A stretch of 27,672 nucleotides of DNA, taken from Condylostoma magnum (taxonomy: Eukaryota; Ciliophora; Heterotrichea; Heterotrichida; Condylostomatidae). The translations under genes and the position numbers were made by a program. How positions within the stretch are numbered: position 1 is the stretch's first letter; the number at the start of each line of letters is the position of its first letter. The notes beneath the pieces are model-generated. The model had not been told where the DNA came from. It searched no databases and saw only the letters and a program-made list of their open reading frames with translations. The stretch lies in contig CAKKTI010000294.1 in the NCBI GenBank assembly GCA_920105805.1, positions 1 through 27,672 on the forward strand. The letters are read 5' to 3'. Positions 20,511 to 27,672 of the stretch are shown one piece after another.

Positions 20511-22145
20511 GGTCAAAAGTAAATAAAGGATGTATAGGGGCCTGTATTGAGAACTATGATTGCTAATGCTAACGAGTCTGCAAAGTAAGAAAACCAAGCA
20601 GCACGAAATGTGGTTCCCAAGATGAAATTACAGCACATTTTGTCATATAAACATTAGAACATTGAAGATTAACTGCCTTGGGAGTAATTAGATGATATTA
20701 ATGAGCAGGTTACTAGTAAAACTACTTTAAATCTTACAAAGTTGCAATTAAGTAATGAGAGGATAAAGTAAAGAATCATTAATTAGATGATTCCCAAGGC
20801 TACTCATGCAGAAAGTATTTATATAAATGATTGTGAGTTAGACATATTCCCTTACACTCTTCCCAAAGAATTATTGTAAAAGATAGATTTAAGTGATAAT
20901 ATAATAACTATAATTCCTGATTTTGTGCCTGAGTACTCCAAACTAAAGGAATTGATAATTACTTATAATAAGATCAAAGTAATTCCAGCTTCTCTTGGCT
21001 ACGCTTCCTCACTAGAAATAATAGATTTCTCTAAAAATGAAATCAGTAAAATTAAATAAGGCGCCTTTAATAATTTATCTAAACTAGAGAAACTTGATTT
21101 AAGCAATAATTAAATCTAAAAGCTAAACTTTAACCTTAAACCTTTAGAAAGTCTTACTACATTAACTTTAACAAACAATCAGATAAGAATACTTACAAAA
21201 TCATTTTATTCAGAGACTTCTCCTTTATAAAGATTTAGAATAAACATAAATCCATTATAAATGCTAGAAACTGGAATTTAAAAGATATAGAGCCTTAATT
21301 TACTAGATTTAAGGCAAACAAATATAACAAGACTTCCCTATGATATTTGCAGATGCAAAAATCTAAAAACTCTTCTAATATCAGGCTTAGACTTGAAATA
21401 TCCTCCTTAATGAATTCTAGACTAACCTCTTTAAACTATTTTAAATTTTATAGAAAACAATATAGACTAAACGATTTTTGATATTGACGGCTTTCATCAT
21501 CTATAAGACTAAGAACACCAAGACACAGGAATAGGAGTTGGCTTTATAATTAAGCAAGCTGAACAAAACCTTTTATATCCCGTGAAAGAAGATTCTATTA
21601 ATTAAGAAGAAGAGGAAGATTCTATAGAAGAAATAGAGGAGGAGTCTGAGGAAATACTCGAAACGGTAACTGTGCAAGAAGAAGTTAAAGCACCAGTCAG
21701 TATAATAAAACCTGAGAAAATTAAGCTTGAAAACTACAACAAAATACTTTCATCAGTAACCGAAGATCTACAAGAATGCATATAGGATTTTCATGACGAA
21801 GAGCCAGATTTCTCCAGAATAATCAGCTCTTTATAAACAATTGCTCAATACTTAAAAGATTTCCTATCTAAAAAGAATGCCAGTGGATACTTATAGATCT
21901 CAGCACTTTCTCCACATTTTATTTCTAGAATAGGTGATTACAAAGCAGGAATAAAGCTGTTAACTCGCCTCGGCTTTCGTCTAGTTGATAAAAGCTTTAG
22001 TGGACTTTATTACGTGCTGGATAAAAAACGTGCAGGATAGCTCCCCTTAGGCAAATACAAGAAGGATTTAGAAGAATATGCTACTAATTTAAAGGAGATT
22101 TCAGATCACCACCGCTATGTCCCCGACTACGATTTCTTTTATTAA
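20508..22145 (+). CDS. Leucine-rich repeat plus PUB-domain protein (probable p97/Cdc48 adaptor)
   Basis: 545 residues. The N-terminus MGQKQIKDVQGP has a possible myristoylation Gly. Leucine-rich repeats cover about 105-310 (LQKIDLSDNIITIIPDFVPE, LEIIDFSKNEISKI, LEKLDLSNNQIQKL, LLDLRQTNITRLPYDICRC). An acidic linker (EEEEDSIEEIEEESEE) lies at about 364-380. Residues about 430-500 read DFSRIISSLQTIAQYLKDFL, then PHFISRIGDYKAGIKLLTRL and GFRLVD, which matches the PUB domain of PNGase, HOIP and UBXN6 that binds the p97 C-terminal tail. LRR plus PUB suggests an adaptor linking p97 to another partner. Tandem TAA TAA ends the gene (22143-22148), 2 bases before the next ATG. Confidence 0.83.
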
Positions 22146-22153
22146 TAAAAATG
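22143..22153 (+). promoter_or_regulatory. TAATAAAAATG stop-start junction
   Basis: The two in-frame stops of the LRR-PUB gene and the ATG of the hydrolase gene lie within eleven bases. The upstream 3' UTR and downstream 5' UTR cannot both fit here without overlap. Confidence 0.5.
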
Positions 22154-22885
22154 AGCGTTTAAGTTACCTGGTTAGGTCATGCATCACTGATGCTAGAAAT
22201 CACTGTTGACGGGGAGAAAAAGGTACTGCTGATAGATCCTTGGCTAGATGGTCCTACGTTTCCCTAATAATTCAAAGAGTTTTCGTAAGTTGACCATATT
22301 TTAATCACTCACGGTCATTTCGATCATTCTGGAAGTGCAGCTGCTATTGCCAGGCAAACAAATGCAACTTTAGTCGGAATTTTTGAGCTAGTGAATATAC
22401 TCAACTCGTAGAATGACTTATAGGTTCACGGTATGAACACAGGAGGCACTTTTGATACCGGATATTGTCAGGTTACTGTTGTTCCGGCTGACCATTCTAG
22501 CAGTTGTGGCCATCCAAATGGAGGTGTTTAATATGCCGGGTGCCCGTCAGGATTTGTACTGAGGTTTAGAGATGGAAGCAGTTTGTATCATGCAGGAGAT
22601 ACTAATTGCTTTACTGATATGAATATTATAAGTGACCTATATGCACCTAAAGTCGCGTTTTTACCTATTGGAGGAAATTTCACTATGGGGCCCCCTGAGG
22701 CTGCTTATGCTTTAAAGAATTTCTTGAGGTCTGTTGAAACTGTTGTTCCCATACATTTCTAGACTTTTCCACTTATTCCTGGATCACCTGAAGAATTAGA
22801 GAAGGAAATTCAAGATAAATAAGTGGAAGCAAAGATGTATTTGTTGGAAATTGGAGTTACTAGAAGTCTGATTGAAATTAGATAG
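22151..22885 (+). CDS. Metallo-beta-lactamase-fold hydrolase, UPF0173-type
   Basis: 244 residues. It starts MSVQVTWLGHASLMLEI, the usual beginning of UPF0173/UlaG-like proteins. The metal site is THGHFDHSG (about residues 53-61), followed by VVPADHSS, HAGDTNCFTDM and PIGGNFTMGPPEAAYAL, the last being a hallmark of the UPF0173 group, and then VVPIHFQTFPLIPGSPEEL. Both metal-binding clusters look complete, so it should be an active cytosolic hydrolase; the substrate is unknown. The family is mainly bacterial and archaeal, so past transfer from a prokaryote is possible, but the gene uses TAG/TAA for Gln and is well settled. TAG at 22883 is chosen as the end because bacterial relatives finish about there. 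Confidence 0.88.
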
Positions 22886-22997
22886 TTAAGTAATTTGGTT
22901 TACCTATTGAATTACTGTAGACTTAAACCAGTAAATAATATATGTTTACTTAGAGATTTATAGCGCCATACTAGTTCAAATTATTCTATAATCTAAA

Positions 22998-24059
22998 CTA
23001 ATAACTATCATTTTCCTCGTTTTATAACTTTTCCTCCTCTACTAATCTCTCAGCCTCTAGTCTTTCCTCTTCCGCTAATCTCTCAGCCTCTAATCTCTCC
23101 TCTTCCGCTAATCTCTCAGCCTCTAACCTTTCCTCCTCTGCTAATCTCTCAGCCTCTAACCTTTCCTCTTCTGCTTTTCTACGTTCTTCCTGCTCAATTT
23201 CAGCATCTTCCTTTTCATCCTAACCTACTTCTTCCTTATTTATCCTATTAGGGGCTCTATATAAAACCAAAATCTCCTTTTTAAGTCCATCTCCTTACTC
23301 TTCATGTAAAGGAGTATCCAGTAAATTTAATGATTACAAGGAAGGGTATTTATTTAAGTGCTGTATGCTTTAAATTTCTTTAATTTATGAATTCCTCAGA
23401 TTCAAGTACTTTAGTTTTGGCAGGTTGCTTAATTCCTACTCATTGAATTGTTGTATTTAAGTCTCTCTCAAGTGAAGTGTATCTAATGCTGGCAGATTTT
23501 AAAGTCCTTCGAAACATACTATTGGATTTTAAGCGCAATACAGCTTTTATAATCTTGGCATATTGCTAATTCCTTTAAAGTCTGTAAGTTAGTTTGATCT
23601 TAACTCTAATTCTAGTAGTGCTTTATGCCCTTTGAAACTACAAGATTATATTTAATTGTTTGCTAGGTTTAGATATTTTAAACGTTTTAGCTATATAGGA
23701 GAAAAATCTGAAATTTAGTTATTAGAAAGGTTTAAAGAAGATAAATACTCTAATGAACTCTTAGTATTAAACACTTTCATATCTTTTATTTAATTATGGC
23801 TTAAGTCTAGCTAGAGGATATAAGGAATTTGAGTTAATATAGATATATTCTCTATATAATTACGTGAGAAATTAATATATCTAAGGTGTATATACCTTTT
23901 TAAGATATCTCCTAATAAAGCTATCTTTTCATCATTTATCACAAGGGAGTGAAAGGCAAGAGACGCTTTCTGATAAGTGAATCCAATCTAAGAGATTCCT
24001 TTAGATATTATCTCGTAATTAAGCTCTATTTTATTATCAGTTTAATCAATATCCATCAT
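22998..24059 (-). CDS. LRRC23: LRRC23 homologue, radial-spoke LRR protein
   Basis: 353 residues. After a short N-terminus comes YEIISKGISQIGFTYQKASL, then LKRYIHLRYINFSRNYIENI and about seven SDS22-like LRRs (LQLDLSHNQIKDM, YLNLANNQIQSC, LDTLHLRETQIQQF, YLNLRNSQIKEIQS). A cap SLNLLDTPLHEEQGDG and an acidic, highly charged tail follow. Order and motifs follow animal LRRC23 (LKE...RSYIHLRYVDIS, TLHLRDNQI), a component of the head of radial spoke RS3 in motile cilia. The tail is a predicted coiled coil made of an 11-residue repeat EERLEAERLAE, longer and more regular than in animal proteins. The start is ATG-ATG at 24059. The stop is TAG, with another TAG nine bases on. Confidence 0.87.
23042..23173 (-). 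repeat. Four 33-bp tandem repeats inside LRRC23
   Basis: Four adjoining 33-base units (23042, 23075, 23108, 23141) that differ at a few sites. Each encodes the 11-residue heptad-like unit EERLEAERLAE of the C-terminal coiled coil. The unit is a multiple of three, so copy-number change leaves the frame intact. Confidence 0.9.
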
Positions 24060-24208
24060 TTTATATAATAGTAAAAGGATTACTCAAATTATTCTATATA
24101 AAAGATAACTATCATAAGATAATAATACTGAAGGATTATAAAAGCAAACACAATTCCCTTTACAATGCTATTCAACCTTATAATAAGATTCCATAATACA
24201 AACAATAA

Positions 24209-24850
24209 CTAGATAATTACGCACCCACATGACCCAGCATCTGCTGTAACAGGTCCTCTTCTTTATTTACTGAGTTCTTCAATCTGAAGTCTAAGCTTAG
24301 CATTTTCCTGCTCTTTTTCCCTTAACTTATCAATAATAGTGCTAGTCATTACATTAGCTTCACTCATCCTCGGTCTAAAAACTTGATCATAGTCCTACGC
24401 ACTTACTCCTCATTCCTAAAAACTATTGTTATTAACAGTATCCCGTGCCTCTAATTTCAACTTCAATTGCTAATTCTCCTTACGTATTTACTCTAAATTT
24501 GGTCTGAAAGGGGCTGGGGCTACATCTATGGGCTTTTATGCAATTTATACCATAGTATTCGAAAGCACTGTTTCCTCTACACCTTGCTAGTAGCATTACA
24601 TACAAATTTTCTCCTCTCTTCCCGTCTCAGGATGACTTAGCTTCAAAGGACTGCACGAATCACAGACTGCCTGATAGCAAAAGCGGCAGTACTGCTTTTT
24701 TGTGTATATGTTATTAGATCTTCCGAAAATTGTATGGCAGAGCTTACAGTCTTTCTAGGTTCGCCATGCAGCTCGGTTGATATGCTCCGGAATGTATGCA
24801 ATCTCTACATTGTTTAGATGGGCTGGGGACTTGACTGGAGATTTATTCAT
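24209..24850 (-). CDS. FYVE-like zinc-finger protein with C-terminal CaaX box
   Basis: 213 residues. Residues about 28-85 form a FYVE-type finger: W before DCKLCHTIFG, then KKQYCRFCYQAVCDSCSP and KICMQCY, giving four CxxC pairs. The basic R(R/K)HHCR core that binds PI3P is replaced by KKQYCRFC, so lipid binding may be weak; 'FYVE-related' is the safer name. A coiled coil follows (EQIRKENQQLKLKLEARD and IDKLREKEQENAKLRLQIEE). The last four residues are CVII, preceded by SCG, fitting a CaaX prenylation box with a nearby second Cys. Membrane attachment by prenylation instead of PI3P is an inference. TAG is the stop, as the CaaX must be terminal. Its ATG is only 10 bases from the divergent helical-protein gene. 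Confidence 0.82.
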
Positions 24851-24860
24851 ATTTATTACA
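24851..24860. promoter_or_regulatory. Ten-base divergent intergenic spacer
   Basis: Only ATTTATTACA separates the start codons of the FYVE-like gene (-) and the helical-protein gene (+). Any promoter must therefore lie inside coding sequence, and 5' UTRs must be nearly absent or overlap the opposite gene. Confidence 0.8.
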
Positions 24861-26450
24861 ATGAACAAGGCTGAGTTAATGATCCTGGAAAGGAATTTTA
24901 TTAATATTTTGATGTCAGCGTAGTCAAAAGAGAAAAAAGGATAAACTTAGGATGCTCTGGATATTCTGCTTAGTATATAGGATAGTCTTGGAAACTATGA
25001 AAATGAGCTTGAGTAATAAATTGTTAATAAAATTGTAACGCTATCTATAAGAATGTTTTAAGCAAAGTAAAGTATTTATTATTTAAGACGATTGGATACT
25101 CTTTTCATGTAATATTTGTCAAAGGATAGTATTGTGTATGATGGGCTGTTGGGATATGTGCTTTAAGTGAATGCTCTATGAATTCAGTATCACTAATCAT
25201 TAGGTAAAATTATTAATTCGTAATAGTACTTCAATAACTCTAGAAAGCTGATTTAAAGATATAACGGCCTAAATCCTTAAACCTACTAACTAATTGCAAA
25301 TTTGTACTTAAAATAGAGTGTAGCTTTAATCTCTATGTAAAAGTACTCAGAAGCGTTATAAGAGTTAAAGACGTGTATAAATTATCTATAGAAGTAGTTT
25401 TAATTGAGATTTTCAGAATATGAGGAAATAGATATTGATAATTAGGCAAAGGAAATGGTTACTACCTATTTGATAACATTTTATAATATTTCTATATGTG
25501 AACAGCACCTGGGCAACATAAACGGATAAAGAGCTGCGCTAAATAGAGCACTGGACTTCGGTAATAAGTTTCTGGATAAAGATCACGAGGTCTATAAATT
25601 AATCGATGTTGCTCTATCTGAAATGGACTTAGTAACAGTGACACTAAGGAAATCTTTATCTAGTATTAGAAAAAGAAGAAGATCAAGGCAAAAGTCACTT
25701 ACTAGAAATTAAAGCTTATAAAAGTTTGCTAATTAGACTGACTAAAAAACAAGAATGACAAATTTACCTCTTGCTAGACTTAAACTGACTAGATAAGAAA
25801 AGAAGTAAAGTTATTATAGTGATTAAATGCTGTAAAAATTATAATAGAAATTTAAAAGAGAGTCTAATTATAACTTTATTAGCGCTGATAAATACTTTTT
25901 TAATAAAATCTCATAAAAACTTAATATTAATGATGATATTAAGAAAATTAAACCTCTTTCAACCAATGAGGCACAAGCATATTATGTACGTGAGAAGGCT
26001 GAGAAAAGAGAACTATCTGCTTTGAGACTTCGTAAATACACATAACGAGTCAAGACAGAAGCTCAAGATCCTAACTACCTCAAGGATAGATTATATGCCT
26101 TAAAATACGAAATACAGCCAAATGCAAGCTTAATACGTAAACCAAGGTAAATGAAAAAGTCAGTAACTATAAAGCGGACCAACATAAGATCTAAATCAGC
26201 TATATAACGCCCAATATAATCCAGCAACAAGCAAAACACCTAGAAAATTTATGACAATGCCAAAGACAATATAGAAAACCTAATGGAGTAAATAAATACA
26301 GAGATATAAGATATGGGAGGCTCCAGCAAGCTAAAAAACTCAGCTACCCCTCCTAATGATGAATACCACTGTGCACTATCAAATTCAACTCTACATATAA
26401 TAAAACCGGAAACAGGGCTTTTATCAGTCTTTAAAAAAGTGAAATTTTAA
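24861..26450 (+). CDS. Helical, possibly TPR-like protein with basic Gln/Lys-rich C-terminus
   Basis: 529 residues. The first roughly 250 are amphipathic helices in pairs (FINILMSAQSKEKKG, QDALDILLSIQDSLGNYENE, LYLKQSVALISMQKYSEALQ and ICEQHLGNINGQRAALNRAL). The ALISMQKYSEALQELK and CEQHLGN..AALNRAL segments resemble TPR helices, so a TPR-like solenoid is likely. From about 265 the protein turns strongly basic (SSIRKRRRSRQKSLTRNQ) and then polar and probably disordered. No named family is recognised. Its neighbours LRRC23 and CFAP410 suggest, weakly, a cilium or centriole role. Tandem TAA TAA (26448-26453) ends it one base before the CFAP410 ATG. Within the gene, TAA/TAG encode many Gln and TGA encodes Trp in ALWIQYH. 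Confidence 0.75.
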
Positions 26451-26457
26451 TAAAATG
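26448..26457 (+). promoter_or_regulatory. TAATAAAATG stop-start junction
   Basis: In-frame TAA TAA of the upstream gene, one A, then the ATG of CFAP410. It also contains an AATAAA hexamer. Confidence 0.5.
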
Positions 26458-27021
26458 TCTAATCCTCTATCAGCTGAATTGATACTTTCAAGAACGAAGG
26501 CTGAAAATTTACTATAAGTAAAAAACCTGAATCTATGGGGCAATGAGATAGATGATGTGAGTATCTTAAGATAAATGCCAAATGTAGAAGTGCTTTCTTT
26601 TTCAGTGAACAAAATTTCAAGCTTAAGGCATTTCAGATATTGCCCTAAGCTAACAGAGCTGTATTTAAGGAAGAACTTGATTTAAGACTTAACAGAGATA
26701 AAGTATTTAACTAAGCTGAATTTAAAAGTTCTGTGATTGTGGGATAATCCTTGTGCTGAACGCAGTGATTATAGAGAGTTTGTTATAAAGCATCTACCAT
26801 AGCTAGAGAAACTGGATAATCAATAGATTACATTAGAAGAGCGTAATTAAAGCTCTGCTGCTCCTAGAAGATCTCAAAAATAAGGAAAAAAAAGTAGAAA
26901 TAATACATAAAATGAAAACGTAGTATATGCAGTATTAGCATTGATTAAGGATTTAGATACAAATAGTTTAGAGCTAGTTAGACGAGACATTATAAGAAGA
27001 TTAGATGGAAGATTGAGGTGA
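26455..27021 (+). CDS. CFAP410: CFAP410 (C21orf2) homologue
   Basis: 188 residues, matching the plan of CFAP410/C21orf2. LRRs include LSRTKAENLLQVKNLNLWGN, IDDVSILRQMPNVEVLSFSV, NKISSLRHFRYCPKLTELYL and RKNLIQDL. The LRR cap is VLWLWDNPCAERSDYREFVI, then KHLPQLEKLDNQQIT. A short polar linker leads to a C-terminal helix, ENVVYAVLALIKDLDTNSLE, which corresponds to the oligomerisation helix of the human protein (NVLTAILLLLRELD). In animals CFAP410 works with the kinase NEK1 in cilium formation and DNA repair; that role is inferred here. TGA encodes Trp in VLWLWDN, and another TGA at 27019 ends the gene right after RRLDGRLR. The start ATG is one base after the upstream stops. Confidence 0.93.
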
Positions 27022-27109
27022 TTTAATAATTAGTTTTTTAGTAATTATGGGAATATTAGAAAACAATAGAAAATTACAGTATTTAAGTACTTTCAGTATT
27101 GATAAGTTC

Positions 27110-27228
27110 GTTATCGGCCATACTATGCCTAAAGCACCGGATCCCATCTGAACTCCGAAGTTAAGCGGCATAAGGCGAGGATAGTACTTGGGTGGGTGAC
27201 TTCCAGGGAATCCCTCGTGCTGATAGCC
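27110..27228 (+). rRNA. 5S ribosomal RNA
   Basis: 119 bases with the conserved eukaryotic 5S core (CACCGGATCCCATCTGAACT, CCGAAGTTAAGC, TAGTACTTGGGTGGGTGAC). The ends pair as helix I (GTTATCGGC with GCTGATAGC). A single gene stands here between protein genes; no second copy is visible in the window. Confidence 0.97.
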
Positions 27229-27233
27229 AAATC

Positions 27234-27238
27234 TTTTT
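27234..27238 (+). terminator. Pol III T-run terminator of 5S rRNA
   Basis: Five T six bases after the 5S 3' end. Confidence 0.65.
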
Positions 27239-27407
27239 ATGATTTTAATTAAGCGATCAATTAGTACCTTAACATCATTTTTACATTAATTTATTTGATA
27301 ATTAGAGATAAAATGTATTTACGTTGTTACCATAAATAAAACATAAGCTTTTAGTTTTAACCAAATATTACTCAACATAACTTTCCACATCTAAAATTCA
27401 TACAAAA

Positions 27408-27647
27408 TTAAAATCTTGATATTACACTTAAATGTCCAATAAAACAACTTTTCTCTACTTCTCCCTTACTGAGTTCTTCCCTATCCTCCATTTTTATTTC
27501 TGCTGGGGTAATTCCACTGGCTCCAAATTTTAACCATTTTTATCCATTTTCATGAGCGAAAACTTTTCAAAAATTTTTTTGTATATATAAGAGAGGTTGG
27601 ATAAAGCTAAAATGGAAACAAAATAAAAATGGTTCCTAGCCTAACAT
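27408..27647 (-). CDS. Possible gene tail or small gene at the window edge
   Basis: A minus-strand frame that stays open to the window edge. Within the window it can start at ATG 27647 and reads a hydrophobic stretch (FLFCFHFSFIQPLLYI) and then a convincing polar segment, KWLKFGASGITPAEIKMEDR followed by EELSKGEVEKSCFIGHL, to TAA at 27410-27408. The second part has protein-like composition and less AT-rich codons. No family is recognised. It may be the C-terminus of a gene that starts beyond the window. Bases 27239-27407 show nothing recognisable. Confidence 0.3.
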
Positions 27648-27672
27648 TCGGTATGCATTTTATATACCGTCT

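Noticed and set aside
23042-23173. CRISPR-like array of 33-base units
   Set aside because: The units adjoin with no spacers and encode an in-frame coiled-coil repeat of LRRC23.
27649-27669. Hairpin CGGTAT...ATACCG as a terminator or element end
   Set aside because: A six-base stem in AT-rich DNA is expected by chance, and no partner copy was seen.
1-27672. A window of pseudogenes full of stop codons
   Set aside because: With TAA/TAG as Gln and TGA as Trp, nearly all frames give whole conserved domains, and the 'stops' fall at family Gln and Trp positions.
27630-27672. Telomere at the right end (CCTAACA seen near 27640)
   Set aside because: Only one partial unit is present and no tandem repeats follow; the sequence continues as ordinary DNA.
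1-27672. Karyorelict code (TGA the only stop)
   Set aside because: CHMP1, the phosphatase, C3, the channel, LRR-PUB and others need TAA or TAG as stop. Without that, reading would pass through a tRNA gene or fuse neighbouring genes.

Overview
This window is macronuclear-type DNA from a ciliate that uses an ambiguous nuclear genetic code, most like the heterotrich Condylostoma (NCBI table 28). Conserved proteins appear only if TAA and TAG are read as Gln and TGA as Trp. In the Rab GTPase, for example, the invariant WDTAGQE motif is written with TGA for Trp (6040-6042) and TAG for the catalytic Gln (6055-6057). The same three codons also end genes. TGA closes the Rab gene right after its CxC prenylation motif, TAA closes CHMP1, and TAG/TAA closes the phosphatase just before a tRNA gene. 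Because TAA and TAG must also act as stops here, the karyorelict code (TGA as the only stop) fits less well. Read with a standard code, nearly every gene looks shattered. No gene needs an intron, and the spaces between genes are very small.

Layout. 1-5400 (+): an M14 carboxypeptidase-like membrane protein (5' end outside the window), an MFS-like transporter, a Tubby-domain protein, ESCRT-III CHMP1 and a histidine phosphatase. 5420-5492: tRNA-Val(TAC). 5872-6474 (+): a Rab-like GTPase. 6551-10267 (-): a large LamG-like/Cys-rich/multi-TM surface protein. 10346-11215 (-): a weakly supported membrane-type gene. 11637-15777 (+): three tandem copies of a three-gene unit, in the order acylated small protein (A), four-TM PPxY-tail protein (B) and secreted Cys-rich protein (C). 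The copies have decayed in a complementary way, so that only A1, B2, B3 and C3 are intact. 15844-18648 (+): a TRP-like cation channel. 18781-19943 (-): a sirtuin and a small unknown protein. 20037-22885 (+): a twin-CX9C protein, an LRR-PUB protein and a UPF0173 metallo-beta-lactamase-fold hydrolase. 22998-24850 (-): LRRC23 and a FYVE-like zinc-finger protein with a CaaX end. 24861-27021 (+): an alpha-helical, possibly TPR-like protein and CFAP410. 27110-27228 (+): 5S rRNA. A possible gene tail on the minus strand lies at the right edge.

Functionally this is a normal, gene-dense chromosome segment. It mixes membrane traffic genes (CHMP1, Rab, FYVE-like, LRR-PUB as a probable p97 adaptor), cilium genes (LRRC23, CFAP410, probably Tubby), surface and channel proteins, and metabolic or signalling enzymes. 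The least explained part is the A-B-C tandem array. The most unusual structural feature is junction spacing: in-frame TAATAA stops lie 1-4 bases from the next ATG, and one divergent pair has only 10 bases between its two start codons.
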